A stretch of DNA of 64,000 nt, taken from contig NZ_WFLJ01000016.1 in assembly GCF_009208735.1 (NCBI RefSeq), positions 62,001 through 126,000 on the forward strand, written 5' to 3'. A model generated the notes under the pieces. That model was not told where the DNA came from and made no database searches. It saw nothing but the letters and a program-made list of their open reading frames with translations. The DNA is from Janthinobacterium rivuli (GTDB taxonomy: Bacteria; Pseudomonadota; Gammaproteobacteria; Burkholderiales; Burkholderiaceae_D). Position numbers and translations under genes: made by a program. The first letter of the stretch is position 1. Each line of letters opens with the position of its first letter. Shown here one piece after another: positions 33,746-42,973 of this stretch.

Positions 33746-34732
33746 CTACGTCCGCCCCGCCTCCCGCCCTTCTGCCTCCTCCTGCGCATGCCGCCGCACC
33801 GACCACAGCACGCCTGCGGTCAGCAAGAGCATGGCCGCCCATTCCAGCAGGCGCGGCATACGCTGCGCATAGACGAAGCCGTACAGCAGCGCGAACAGGG
33901 TCTCCGACAGGATCAGCTGCCCCGACAAGGTGACCGGCACCCGGCGCGACGCCAGGTTCCACAGGTAGTTGCCGATCACGGAAGCGCCCAGCGCCAGCAG
34001 CAGGCACACGAGCCAGTAGCGGGGCCAGTCGCGCGCCGGCGCCGCATCGCCTCCGACGGCCTGCTGCAGCGCCAGCACCACGGCGCCCACGACCAGCGCG
34101 ATGGCGCCGCTGGCCAGGCCATACAGCATAGCCCACTCCACGGAGCTGACATGCGCATGGCGCTTGAGGAAGCGGGCATTGTCGAGCGCATACCAGGTCC
34201 AGCAGGGGAGCGCGCCAACGGCGCACAGCACGCCGGCCAGCTTGTGCGCCAGGCTGGCGCCGCCCGCGCCACCGTCGTGGCGGAAGATATCGACATTGAT
34301 GCAGGCGATGCCCAGGGCCACCACCAGCAGCGGCCAGGCCAGGCGGCGCAGCGGCAGCGCGCCATGATCCTTGCGCCCGAAAATCGTCACGCTCAGGGGC
34401 AGCAAGCCGATGATCAGGGAAGTGGGCGCCACGCCGGCCAGCTTGACGCCATACGCCAGCAGCAGGTAGTACACGACGTTGCCGGCAAGCGCCTGGCGCA
34501 GCATGGCCAGCCAGTCGCCGCGCCGCAAGCGCCGCAGCAGGGGCAGGAGGCGCGGCAGCATCAGGCCGGCCGCCAGCGCGCCGTAACAGACGTAGCGGCC
34601 CGCCATCAGCTCGAGCGGAGAAAAGTCCGGCAACAGGACGGGCACAATGAAAACGGCGCCCCAGAAGGCGCCAGCCAGCACACCACATACGATCCCGCGC
34701 CACATGCCTGCTACTTTCACGTCGTCATTCAA
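33746..34732 (-). CDS. EamA-family (drug/metabolite transporter type) membrane protein
   Basis: A 328-residue transporter with about ten membrane helices in two homologous halves. The first half opens GIVCGVLAGAFWGAVFIVPVLL. The second includes SVIGNYLWNLASRRVPVTLS and SETLFALLYGF, the usual EamA spacing. The substrate is unknown; relatives export amino acids or metabolites. It precedes the HpaR-like gene on the same strand by 86 bp. Confidence 0.88.
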   Translation of the reverse strand: MNDDVKVAGMWRGIVCGVLAGAFWGAVFIVPVLLPDFSPLELMAGRYVCYGALAAGLMLPRLLPLLRRLRRGDWLAMLRQALAGNVVYYLLLAYGVKLAGVAPTSLIIGLLPLSVTIFGRKDHGALPLRRLAWPLLVVALGIACINVDIFRHDGGAGGASLAHKLAGVLCAVGALPCWTWYALDNARFLKRHAHVSSVEWAMLYGLASGAIALVVGAVVLALQQAVGGDAAPARDWPRYWLVCLLLALGASVIGNYLWNLASRRVPVTLSGQLILSETLFALLYGFVYAQRMPRLLEWAAMLLLTAGVLWSVRRHAQEEAEGREAGRT

Positions 34733-34765
34733 GGGCGCCAGTATGGCATGCGCAGGAGACCGCCG

Positions 34766-36574
34766 TCAGTCCCTGGCTTTTCTCTGCTCGGGGATGAAGT
34801 GCTCGCGCACGGCCTTGGCCAGCAAGTCCGGCGGCAGCAAGCCCTGGCCCAGCAGGAAGTTGTTGAAGGCCAGGCGGTCGAACTTCTCGCCCAGCGCCAG
34901 CTCCGTTTCCGCGCGCAGCTGCAGAATGCGCGTGTAGCCATAGAAATAGCTGCCCGCCTGGCCCGGCATGTTGAAGGTGTAGCGGTCCAGCTCCTGGCGC
35001 GCCATCGCTTTCGACAGCATCACTTCGTCCGTCAGGATACGCCCCGCCTCTTCGCGCGTGACCTGCCCCAGGTTCAGCATCGGGTCGAGCATGGCGCGCG
35101 CCGCGCGCAGCATGCGGAACTGCAGCGCGATGAACTGGCCTTCGGCTGGCTCGTACGGGATCATCTCCGCTTCCGCGTACAGCGCCCAGCCTTCCACGTT
35201 GACGCTGTTGAACGCGTACAGGCTGCGCGCCTGCGACACGCCCCGCTCCACCATGGCGCTGAACTGCAGCTCGTGGCCAGGACGGCCTTCGTGTGCGCTC
35301 AGGGTCCATGCGGCGCCCGCGAAATTGAAATCGTCATACGCTTCGCCCTTGCCGCTGGCGGCCGGATTGCTGACGGGGAGCACGAACTGGCCATGCTCTC
35401 CCGTATTGCCGATCAGCGGAGGCGGACGCATATGCGGCGCCGGCTGGGCCGCCGATTCGGCGGCGGACGCCAGACGCATGGTCATGGCGCGCGCAGGGAT
35501 ATCGACCACGCGCTGCTGGGCGATGCGCTGTTCCAGCTGCGTATTGACGCCCTTGTAGTGCGCCTCGAGCTGCTCGTTCGGGATGGAATCGGTCTTCAGC
35601 GCGCGCAGCACCTGGCGGTAATCCGCGCCGTCGACGCCCTTCAGCGCCATTTTCGCCGCCACCACGGGCGCCAGCGCCTGCATGGCGGCGCGCGTTTCCA
35701 GGTAGGCCACCTGCGCCCGCTCGACCAGCGCGCGCGGTTCGATGTCGATGCCCACCTGTTTCAGGCGAAACGCATACAGCTCGGGCGCCATGCGGAAATC
35801 CGTGCGCGACAAGGGCAGCACCACCTGCTTTTCCCAGGCCGCATAGTCATTGAGCTGCTGCTCCATGGCGGCCAGCGCGCTTTCCGCGCCCGCGATCTGC
35901 ATATCGGCGAACAGCTTGCGGATGCCGGCGATATACGTCGGCACGTTTTCCAGCGACTGCTCCACCTGCAGGCGCACGGGTCCGGCCAGGCCCGGCTTGC
36001 CGATTTTTTCCGTGAAGCGCGCCTTCGCCTGCGCCGTGATCGGCGTGCTGCCCGGGAACTGGCCCACATAGCGCTGCAGGCGTTCGAGCGCCTTGGCGCG
36101 GCGCGCGGCCGGACGCTGTTCCTGCAGCAGGCTTTGCATGCTGCCAAAGACCATTTGCGGCACATCGATCCACGGCAAGGCGTACTTGGCGTCCAGCTGG
36201 GTGCCGGCAACCTCTTGGTCGACGGCCTGCGTGAGGATTTGCAGATCCTGGCGCACGCGCTCATCTTTTTCCGTCGCCAGCTTTTGCTGCAATTGCGCGC
36301 GCGCCTTCCGCATGGCCGCCACCTGGCGCTCGGTGATGTTCGGCCCCAGGTCGGCGGCCAGGCCGTCGTACTGCGCCAGGCCCGTATCGGAAGCGTTTTC
36401 CGGCGAATACTGCGCCTGCGCCGCCAGCACGATGGCCGCGTTGCGGTTGCTGGCCTCGACCCAGGCCGATGGCGCGCTGGCCGCCGCCGGCGCGTTTGCC
36501 ATGGCCGGCATGACAAACGCGGTGGCGAGCAAGGCGGCGAGTACGGTCTGATGCAATTTCGGAATGACGGACAT
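34766..36574 (-). CDS. DUF885-family exported protein, probable metallopeptidase
   Basis: A 602-residue protein with a signal peptide (QTVLAALLATAFVMPAMA). Most of it is alpha-helical, as in DUF885. The probable zinc site is LSAHEGRPGHELQ (H-E-x4-H), with a downstream helix GWALYAEAEMIPYE that supplies further ligands in related M3/M32-like folds. No substrate is established for most members; some behave as carboxypeptidases. AAGGAA lies upstream of the ATG. Confidence 0.88.
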   Translation of the reverse strand: MSVIPKLHQTVLAALLATAFVMPAMANAPAAASAPSAWVEASNRNAAIVLAAQAQYSPENASDTGLAQYDGLAADLGPNITERQVAAMRKARAQLQQKLATEKDERVRQDLQILTQAVDQEVAGTQLDAKYALPWIDVPQMVFGSMQSLLQEQRPAARRAKALERLQRYVGQFPGSTPITAQAKARFTEKIGKPGLAGPVRLQVEQSLENVPTYIAGIRKLFADMQIAGAESALAAMEQQLNDYAAWEKQVVLPLSRTDFRMAPELYAFRLKQVGIDIEPRALVERAQVAYLETRAAMQALAPVVAAKMALKGVDGADYRQVLRALKTDSIPNEQLEAHYKGVNTQLEQRIAQQRVVDIPARAMTMRLASAAESAAQPAPHMRPPPLIGNTGEHGQFVLPVSNPAASGKGEAYDDFNFAGAAWTLSAHEGRPGHELQFSAMVERGVSQARSLYAFNSVNVEGWALYAEAEMIPYEPAEGQFIALQFRMLRAARAMLDPMLNLGQVTREEAGRILTDEVMLSKAMARQELDRYTFNMPGQAGSYFYGYTRILQLRAETELALGEKFDRLAFNNFLLGQGLLPPDLLAKAVREHFIPEQRKARD

Positions 36575-36640
36575 CGGGGATTTCCTTCCTGAGGTGAGCG
36601 ATGAGCGAAGCGACGAGTATCGGCCAGCCTTGCATGCCTG

Positions 36641-37437
36641 TCAATTCACTCCTTGCAGGGGCGGCAGGTTCCACGGCGAGACCACCTGGATGGCCGACAG
36701 CGACGCCGGCCGGGCCAGGGCCGGCAGCGCGCCCGTGGCGCCATCGATGCCGTGCCCTTCGCTCACTTCGACGACGCTCACGTGCCGGTGCCGTTCGCGC
36801 AACGCGCGGCGAAAGCCGATCTCGCGCTCCTCCTCGCCATGAAAGCGGTTGCTGCTCAGGGGCACCAGCACCTGCTGTTTTTTCTCGCGCTGCCCAGCCA
36901 CTGGCCGATCAGGTAAGCGGCCGTCTCGCCCGCCGCGCGGTTATCCATGCCCACATAGCTGCGGCGCGTGGAACCTGGCAAGTCCGTCACGAGGGTCACC
37001 ACGGGGATGCCTGCCGCCGCCAGCCGGTTCACCGCCTCGGCCACCGGCGCCACATCCGGCGCCTTGAGCAGCACGCCATGGCTGCCGTTCTTGCGGATGC
37101 GTTCCAGCAGGTCGACGATGCCGCCCACTTCCAGGGTTTCATGCAGGTGAAAGCGCGAGCGCAGCACGGCCGGATGCAAGGACGGCAGCTCAGCCTCCAG
37201 CGCGGCGCGCACGGCGTCCGTGAAGCGACGCGGCGCCACCATCAGCAGGTCGAGCATGAATTTTTTGCCGGACAGGCCCACCTGCGTGCTTTGCCGCGCC
37301 AGTTCATCGAGCGCCTGCATCACGCGGCGCACGGTATTGGCGTGCACGCCGCCGCGCTGCTTGATCACGCGGTCGACCGTGGCCGCGCTGACGCCAGCCT
37401 GCAGCGCCACGACCTTGACGGGAAAGGGATGCGTCAT
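36641..37437 (-). pseudogene. LacI-family regulator, split by a one-base frameshift
   Basis: The N-terminal part (helix-turn-helix VVALQAGVSAATVDRVIKQR, then sugar-binding domain to AAYLIGQWLG) stops early at 36856. The rest of the sugar-binding domain (QREKKQQVLVPLSSNRFHGEE... to LPPLQGVN) continues in another frame to 36641. One missing G in the GGG run (36893-36895) explains the break and restores WLG-QREKKQQ. Alternatively, a -1 slip at the heptamer A-AAA-AAC (minus strand, 36883-36877) would also join the frames. Start at ATG 37437 (GGAG seven bases upstream). It faces a broken dioxygenase gene, its likely target. Confidence 0.8.
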
Positions 37438-37479
37438 GCCGTGCTCCATTCCAGTTGATGGTTTTTTGATGGATTTTGT

Positions 37480-37502
37480 GATGAAAAATGCGGATTTTCA
37501 TC
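37480..37502. promoter_or_regulatory. Candidate LacI-type operator between the two broken genes
   Basis: Perfect inverted arms GATGAAAA (37480-37487) and TTTTCATC (37495-37502) with a 7-bp centre, in the spacer between the divergent LacI gene and the dioxygenase remnant. Size and place suit a LacI-family dimer. Confidence 0.5.
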
Positions 37503-37542
37503 CTTATACTGATTCTACAACCTAAGACCCAGGAGACAGCGC

Positions 37543-38096
37543 ATGCCCACCACGAACGTCGGCGCAACGCCACCAGGCCCCTTCTGGCTCACGCCGGAAA
37601 ACTGCGACCTGCAAGACTTCATCGCCACCGTCAGCCAACTTTTCGCGACTACTTCGCGCAGCATTGCGTGCGGCTGCCGCTGTCCACAGGCGACGCCGTC
37701 TTCTTCAACCCGGCCCTGTTCCACGCGGCCGGGCATAACCGCTCGCCCGACATCCGCCGCATGGCCAACCTGCTGCAAGCGTCGGCGCCGTTCGGACGCG
37801 CCATGGAAGCGCTGGACCGCCGCGCCATGAGCGTCGCGCTGTATCCCGCGCTGCAGACGCTGCGCGACCAGGGCGCCCTCGATGACGCCGGCGTCGGCCA
37901 CGCGATTGCCGCCTGCGCCAAAGGCTATGCCTTCCCCAGCAACCTCGATCGCGACCAGCCCATCGATGGCATGGCGCCGCCTACGCCGCAGCAGATCATG
38001 CCGCAGGCAGTGGAACGGGACTGGCCGTTGGCGCGCTTGATCGACTCCCTGGACAGCCACGCCTGGCGCCAGCGCAGCGGGACGACACCGGGTTGA
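37543..38096 (+). pseudogene. Phytanoyl-CoA dioxygenase family gene with large internal deletion
   Basis: The true start (ATG 37543, AGGAGA upstream) codes MPTTNVGATPPGPFWLTPEN and continues to about DFIATVSQ. The frame is then lost. From about 37640, in a different frame, the family's C-terminal part follows (FRDYFAQHCVRLPLSTGDAV, then FFNPALFHAAGHNRSP and AFPSNLDRDQP). From memory of the family, roughly 200 or more residues, including the iron-binding H-x-D, are missing at the junction near 37637-37645. No active enzyme can be made. It was probably under the adjacent LacI regulator. Confidence 0.8.
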
Positions 38097-38103
38097 ACGC
38101 CGC

Positions 38104-40113
38104 TTAGTACGCCAGCCCGTAACCGAACTTGTACAGCGGATGCGCCGTGTCATACGGCACGTCCGATTTCTGCACCTGCACTTCGGCCATCGACGAGGGC
38201 AGCTCGAACGGCAGCTTGCCTTGCGGCTTGGCCTTGCCCGTCAGGACATCGAACAGCGCGCCGTCGCTGACGCCGAAGTTGGCGAGGATGGCGCTGGCCT
38301 TGTCCTGCACGTTGCCGAGAATGGCCGGGCGGTCCAGGTACACGGTGACCACCGTCTTCGGCGCGTTCTTCGCCGCGTTCTTGATCGCCTCGTAGTCGGC
38401 ATTGCCGTCCACGTAATCGAGGCGGCCCTCGTGCTGCATGCTGCCGAAGATGTAGTTCGGGTGCAGGGTTTCATACGGCGCGGCCACGCGCAGCAGGGCC
38501 ACGTCCGCTTCCTGCGGCGTGGCCACCACCGTGTAGCCATACTGCTGCGCAACGGCCGCGTCGATGCCGTACAAATACACCTTCTTGACGCTGGCCGCCA
38601 GCGGCAAGACCTTCTCCTTGTTTTCCAGCAAGACCAGCGAGCGGCGCTGCGCCTCCAGGCCCGCCTCGATGAAGTCCGCCTTGCCTACCGTGGTCGCCGC
38701 CTTGGCCGCATCGACAAACGGATGCTCGAACAGGCCCTGCTTGAATTTCTGGATCAGGATGCGCCGCGCCGAAGCGTTGATGCGCGCTTCCGTCAGCTGG
38801 CCCCGTTGCACGGCTTGCGTCAGATAGGGCGCTTCCGTCACGCCGCCGAACTGGTCCATCCCCGCCGTCACGGCTTTCACGTACCGCTCGGCCTTGGTGG
38901 CGTCTTCCATGCCCCACGGCGTGCCGAAGCCGATGAAGGAAGGCGCCACGCCCGGCGCCGTGCCGTTGCGGCAGTTGGCGTCGCAGTCGGAGGTGATGCC
39001 CCAGTCGGACAGGATCACGCCCTCGAAGCCGTATTTGCCGCGCAGCAAATCCGTCAGCATGGTCTTGCTGAAACCGGCCGCCACCTGCTCCAGCGTGATG
39101 CCGGCTATGGTGATATTGCCATCCGGCAGAGCGTACGTCGGCATGATGGAAGCCGCCTTGGCCACGAACGCCCCTTCGAACGGCTTGACGTGATACGCGA
39201 AGTTGTTGCCCGGGTAGGTCATGTAGCGGCCATAGTAATTATGGCCATCGAAGCCCTCCTTCGTGGCGCCGTAGCCGACCCAGTGCTTGACGACGGCCAC
39301 CACGCTGCCGTCATGCAAGCCCGTATTGCCGTCCTGGAAGCCTTCGATATACTGCTGCACCATGCGCTTGGCCAGGTCGGCGTCTTCGCCAAAGGTGCCG
39401 TTGATGCGCGACCAGCGCGGCTCGGTGGCGAGATCGGCCTGCGGCGACAGGGCTTGCGTGATGCCGACGGCCAGGTATTCCTGGCGCGCGATGTCGCCGA
39501 AGCGGCGCACCAGCGCGTCGTCGCCGATGGCGGCCAGGCCCAGGGTTTCCGGCCACTGCGAGAAGCCCTTGGTGCCGGCGCTGGCGCCCACCGTGTACTG
39601 GAAATGGTGGCGCGGGTCCGTGCTGATGGAGACGGGAATGCCATGGCGCGACGTTTCGCTCAGGGCCTGCACCTTGTTGTACTGGGACGCCATGTTGGCC
39701 GTGTCGCCCGCCATGCGCGTAATGAAGGTGTTCACGTACTGCTTGACGATCAGGTCCTGCAGGGCCGTCAAGTCATACGCGCCGCCCAGGCCGATGCCGG
39801 AAGGGTCGGACACGGTGGGCGCCGTGCCGTGCATCATCAGGCCCGCTTTTTCATCAAGGCTCATGCGCGACAGCAGATCGTCGGCGCGCGCCTCGGCCGA
39901 CAGGCGCCAGTCTTCATACGGGTCGATCTTGCCGTTGCGGTTCATGTCCTTGAAGGTATAGCCGTCGACCTTCAGCTGGGTGTAGGTGGTGGCGCCGAAC
40001 ACGGGCTGCGTGTATTCCTCGCTGACGGTGTCGTTGCCGCAGGCGGCCAGGGCAAGCGTGGCGATGCAGCCGGCGACCACGCGGGCCATCGGTTTCAATG
40101 TGCAATTCATCAT
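38104..40113 (-). CDS. Glycoside hydrolase family 3 lipoprotein (beta-glucosidase-like)
   Basis: About 669 residues. The N-terminus is a lipoprotein signal with the lipobox LAAC (MARVVAGCIATLALAAC), so the enzyme is membrane-anchored facing the periplasm or surface. The GH3 catalytic domain follows: RMSLDEKAGLMMHG, VVKHWVGYG, and the nucleophile aspartate in GVILSDWGITSD. The C-terminal domain includes RRSLVLLENKEKVLPLA. Two adjacent ATGs start the frame; GGAG is best spaced for the second (40110). The opposite-strand AraC regulator at 40322 may control it. Confidence 0.93.
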   Translation of the reverse strand: MMNCTLKPMARVVAGCIATLALAACGNDTVSEEYTQPVFGATTYTQLKVDGYTFKDMNRNGKIDPYEDWRLSAEARADDLLSRMSLDEKAGLMMHGTAPTVSDPSGIGLGGAYDLTALQDLIVKQYVNTFITRMAGDTANMASQYNKVQALSETSRHGIPVSISTDPRHHFQYTVGASAGTKGFSQWPETLGLAAIGDDALVRRFGDIARQEYLAVGITQALSPQADLATEPRWSRINGTFGEDADLAKRMVQQYIEGFQDGNTGLHDGSVVAVVKHWVGYGATKEGFDGHNYYGRYMTYPGNNFAYHVKPFEGAFVAKAASIMPTYALPDGNITIAGITLEQVAAGFSKTMLTDLLRGKYGFEGVILSDWGITSDCDANCRNGTAPGVAPSFIGFGTPWGMEDATKAERYVKAVTAGMDQFGGVTEAPYLTQAVQRGQLTEARINASARRILIQKFKQGLFEHPFVDAAKAATTVGKADFIEAGLEAQRRSLVLLENKEKVLPLAASVKKVYLYGIDAAVAQQYGYTVVATPQEADVALLRVAAPYETLHPNYIFGSMQHEGRLDYVDGNADYEAIKNAAKNAPKTVVTVYLDRPAILGNVQDKASAILANFGVSDGALFDVLTGKAKPQGKLPFELPSSMAEVQVQKSDVPYDTAHPLYKFGYGLAY

Positions 40114-40321
40114 TATCTCCAAGACTGTTTTTGTAGGTATCAAGGCGCGGCAGCAAGGCCGGCCGAAAACAATATAGCGTGAGAATGCGTGAGTTTCTTG
40201 ACCGCGCAGCACGCGTTTTATACCCGCGAGAACAATTTTTGGTTAGATGGCACAACAACCAACAATCTCCTACAAAGTGCTAATATTTGTGAAAAATTAC
40301 TACAACAAGCAGGAGGCAGCC

Positions 40322-41359
40322 TTGCACAAACCCGACACGCGCACGGTTTCGAACCGGATCGCGCAGCAATGCGCGCGCGCCATGCAGGCCGACGGGCACG
40401 ACCCCGCCGACTTTTTCCGCCACACGGGCATCACGCCGGCGCAGCTCACGGAACCAGGCGGGCGCATCAACGCCGAGCGGCACCGCCGCATGACGGCCTA
40501 CGCGCAGCAGCTGCCGCAGCACCGGGCCATACTCGACCTCGACGTGACGCACTGGTTCGCGCATTACTCGGGCATCGCCCACGTCTGCTTCAACCGCCCT
40601 ACCCTGCGCAGCGCGCTGCACGAGCTGCTGCATTTGCGGGGCCTGATCGGCGAATTCGACTTCATGCTGATGAGCGAAAACGGCACGCGCATCGAGATCG
40701 AATACCTGTCCGAGTTTTGCCCGGCGGGCGGCGCCATGCAGGCGCTGGCCAATTTCCGCATGCTGTCGCTGGTGGCGCGCGCCTACGACGCCGGCGCGCC
40801 CACCGCCTTCCACGCCGGCTTCCAGGGCAAGGCGCCGTGGTTCGCGCCGGCCATTGCCGAGTGCTTCGGCGCCGCCGCCACGTTCGGCCAGGCGCGCAAT
40901 ACGCTGACGTTTGACGCGCCCGCGCTGGACCGGCCCTTCGCCCAGTTCAACGCCATGCTGGCGCCGCACGCGCTGCGCCACGCGCAGGGCCAATTGCAGC
41001 AGCTGCAGGGCGCGCAGCTGTTTTCGGCCCGCGTGGAGCAGGCCATCATCGATTTGCTGGCCCAGCAAGGCGCGCGAGACGCCGACGGCGCCGCGCTGCT
41101 GCCGGCCCTGTGCGACGGCCTGGCGATGAACCGCTGGACCTTGCAGCGCCAGCTGCAGCAGGAACGGACCTCGTTCCGCGCGCTGGAACTGCGCGCCAAG
41201 AGCCGCGAATCGCGCCGGCTGCTGCGCGAAACGACCCTGAGCGTGGTGGAAATCGGCGAGCGCCTGGGTTTTTCCTCGCAAAGCGCATTCACCCGCTTCT
41301 TCAAGACCCAGTTCGAGCTGCCGCCGGCGCGCTACCGGAGCGATGCGGCCGGACTCTAG
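40322..41359 (+). CDS. AraC-family regulator (arabinose-binding-like N-terminal domain type)
   Basis: About 345 residues. The N-terminal domain (FFRHTGITPAQLTEPGGRI, then LHLRGLIGEFDFMLM) matches the Arabinose_bd type seen in OruR/ArgR-like AraC regulators. The C-terminal pair of helix-turn-helices includes RLLRETTLSVVEIGERLGFS and SAFTRFFKTQFELPPARYR. The start was set at TTG 40322 because AGGAGG lies five bases upstream; an ATG at 40247 is a weaker alternative. It is divergent from the GH3 gene. A dyad TTGGTT/AACCAA (40239-40262) in the spacer may be its site. Confidence 0.88.
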   Translation: MHKPDTRTVSNRIAQQCARAMQADGHDPADFFRHTGITPAQLTEPGGRINAERHRRMTAYAQQLPQHRAILDLDVTHWFAHYSGIAHVCFNRPTLRSALHELLHLRGLIGEFDFMLMSENGTRIEIEYLSEFCPAGGAMQALANFRMLSLVARAYDAGAPTAFHAGFQGKAPWFAPAIAECFGAAATFGQARNTLTFDAPALDRPFAQFNAMLAPHALRHAQGQLQQLQGAQLFSARVEQAIIDLLAQQGARDADGAALLPALCDGLAMNRWTLQRQLQQERTSFRALELRAKSRESRRLLRETTLSVVEIGERLGFSSQSAFTRFFKTQFELPPARYRSDAAGL

Positions 41360-41406
41360 GCAGGCAGAACCATCATGCGGCGGCGGAAGGCGGGCGACGC
41401 GCAGCA

Positions 41407-41435
41407 TTGACTATTGAATAATTTTTACGCATAGT
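41407..41435 (+). promoter_or_regulatory. Sigma-70 promoter of the GNAT gene
   Basis: -35 TTGACT (41407-41412), a 17-bp A/T-rich spacer, and -10 CATAGT (41430-41435). The ATG is 31 bp downstream of the -10. Confidence 0.65.
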
Positions 41436-41466
41436 GTCACACCCTGCCTTGCACTCCCCCTCGAAT

Positions 41467-41928
41467 ATGCCCATCAGCCTGCGCCCCGTCACCGTCGACA
41501 ACTTCGACCTCATCAGCGAATTGCCCTTGTTGCCCCAGCAACGCGACTATCTGGCCAGCAACGACTATTCCATCGCGCAAGCGAGTTTCCATCCCGCCAC
41601 TATGCATACGCGCGCCGTGTATGGCGATGAGGAGGTCATCGGTTTCCTGATGTTCGTCTCGCCCGACGCCGACGATCCGCCCGGCCACTACCAGATTTGG
41701 CGTTTCATGATCGATCACCGGCGCCAGGGGCAAGGCCATGGCCGCGCCGCCCTGGCCCTGGCGCTGGCGGAAATCCGCGCCCGCCCCGACGCGCGCAGCA
41801 TCGAAATCTGCTACAAGCCCGGTAATGCCAACGCCAAACAATTCTATGCCAGCATGGGTTTCGTGGAAAAAGGCATGGATGCCGATGGCTGCGACATGCT
41901 GGCCGTGATCCAGCTCGGCGCAGCCTGA
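41467..41928 (+). CDS. GNAT-family N-acetyltransferase
   Basis: A 153-residue acetyltransferase. The acetyl-CoA loop is RRQGQGHGRAAL, and the later motif GNANAKQFYASMGFVEKG is typical of the spermidine/diamine acetyltransferase (PaiA/BltD-like) branch. The opening ISLRPVTVDNFDLISELPL also fits. The substrate is not certain. It has its own promoter and ends before the small monooxygenase gene. Confidence 0.9.
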   Translation: MPISLRPVTVDNFDLISELPLLPQQRDYLASNDYSIAQASFHPATMHTRAVYGDEEVIGFLMFVSPDADDPPGHYQIWRFMIDHRRQGQGHGRAALALALAEIRARPDARSIEICYKPGNANAKQFYASMGFVEKGMDADGCDMLAVIQLGAA

Positions 41929-41999
41929 CTGGGCATGGCGGGCAGGACTGGCCAAACTACGCTAAGCTGCTTCGGCCCCAACACTACACAAGGACCACC

Positions 42000-42287
42000 A
42001 TGACCCTGATCGTCGTCGCCACCATCGATGCCCAAGCCGACCATATCGACGCCGTGCGCGCCGCACTGAAAGCCGTCGTACCGCCCAGCCGCAAGGAAAG
42101 CGGCTGCCTGCGCTACGAACTGCACCTCGACAACCAGATTCCCACGCGTTTCATCATGCTGGAAGAATGGACCGACAAGGCGGCCCTGACGGCGCACTAC
42201 GCGACGCCCCACTTCCTGGCCCTGGTGGCCGCCGCTGACGGCAAGGCCGTCAAGATCGACGTGGCGGAATTGAGCAAGCTGAAATAG
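42000..42287 (+). CDS. Antibiotic-biosynthesis-monooxygenase-fold (quinol monooxygenase-like) protein
   Basis: A 95-residue single ABM domain, similar to YgiN. It opens TLIVVATIDAQADHIDAVRAAL, then KESGCLRYELHLDNQIP and FIMLEEWTDKAALTAHYATPHF, the standard pattern. Such proteins form dimers; some oxidise quinols, and many have no known substrate. AAGGA lies before the ATG. Confidence 0.88.
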   Translation: MTLIVVATIDAQADHIDAVRAALKAVVPPSRKESGCLRYELHLDNQIPTRFIMLEEWTDKAALTAHYATPHFLALVAAADGKAVKIDVAELSKLK

Positions 42288-42311
42288 CGGCAAACGCGCG
42301 GCCATCTTGGC

Positions 42312-42338
42312 AAGTTGCCATCTATAATGTGGCAACTT
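42312..42338 (+). promoter_or_regulatory. Perfect 9-bp-arm dyad wrapped around a TATAAT element
   Basis: Arms AAGTTGCCA (42312-42320) and TGGCAACTT (42330-42338) enclose TATAAT (42323-42328). A third copy of the half-site, TTGGCAA, overlaps just upstream (42307-42313). A protein bound here would cover the -10 of the exported-protein gene, so repression is the natural reading. Confidence 0.65.
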
Positions 42339-42344
42339 TTCTTT

Positions 42345-42920
42345 ATGGCCATCATGACATCCTTTTCCACACTACGCGGCGCCGCAGCCGCAGCCGCCTT
42401 GACTCTCTGCGCCGGCGCCGCGGCGCAAGCGCCCATGCCCAACCTTGTGGGCGAATACAAGCTGCTCTCGTCGACGACCGTGCCGCCCAGCAACTGGGGT
42501 TATTCCAAGGCCCGTGTTTCCATCAAGCAGCTCGATGACCATCACCTGCTGATCCTGCTCGCCTGCGAGTGGAAGCGCGAACCGAAGGCCGTCTGCGGCG
42601 ACTATTTCTATGCCCAGTGGCGCGACGACGGCCTGTATCTGCAGGACATGAACACCTTCGCCATGCGCCTGTACTTCGATCCCGCCGCGCGCAAGCTCAC
42701 CATCATTTCGCGCGGTGCCGACGCCAAGCAAAGCGTGCGGCACGAAGTGTTCAGCGCCACGACCGCGCCGCTGGTCGATACCGCCCTCGTGCGGCGCATG
42801 AAGCGCGAGCAATCGAATGCCGACAGCAAGGAAAACCGGCGCGTGTTCGGGCCCTACACCAAATGGGACTACCAGGAAAACCGCATCGAATTCCAGCGTC
42901 AGGGCGTGACGGCACCGTGA
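42345..42920 (+). CDS. Exported protein of unknown function
   Basis: About 191 residues with a signal peptide (RGAAAAAALTLCAGAAAQA). The mature part contains MPNLVGEYKLLSSTTVPP, HHLLILLACEWKREP and VFGPYTKWDYQENRIEF. I do not recognise a family; a small beta-rich periplasmic domain is plausible. The in-frame ATG at 42315 lies in front of the TATAAT and is not usable. The start is either 42345 or 42354. No ribosome site is seen, and the leader would be very short. Confidence 0.7.
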   Translation: MAIMTSFSTLRGAAAAAALTLCAGAAAQAPMPNLVGEYKLLSSTTVPPSNWGYSKARVSIKQLDDHHLLILLACEWKREPKAVCGDYFYAQWRDDGLYLQDMNTFAMRLYFDPAARKLTIISRGADAKQSVRHEVFSATTAPLVDTALVRRMKREQSNADSKENRRVFGPYTKWDYQENRIEFQRQGVTAP

Positions 42921-42973
42921 TGGCGTGACTGGTCCAGCCCCTGCGGCGGCGCTGCTGCCCCACTTCGTGCAGA

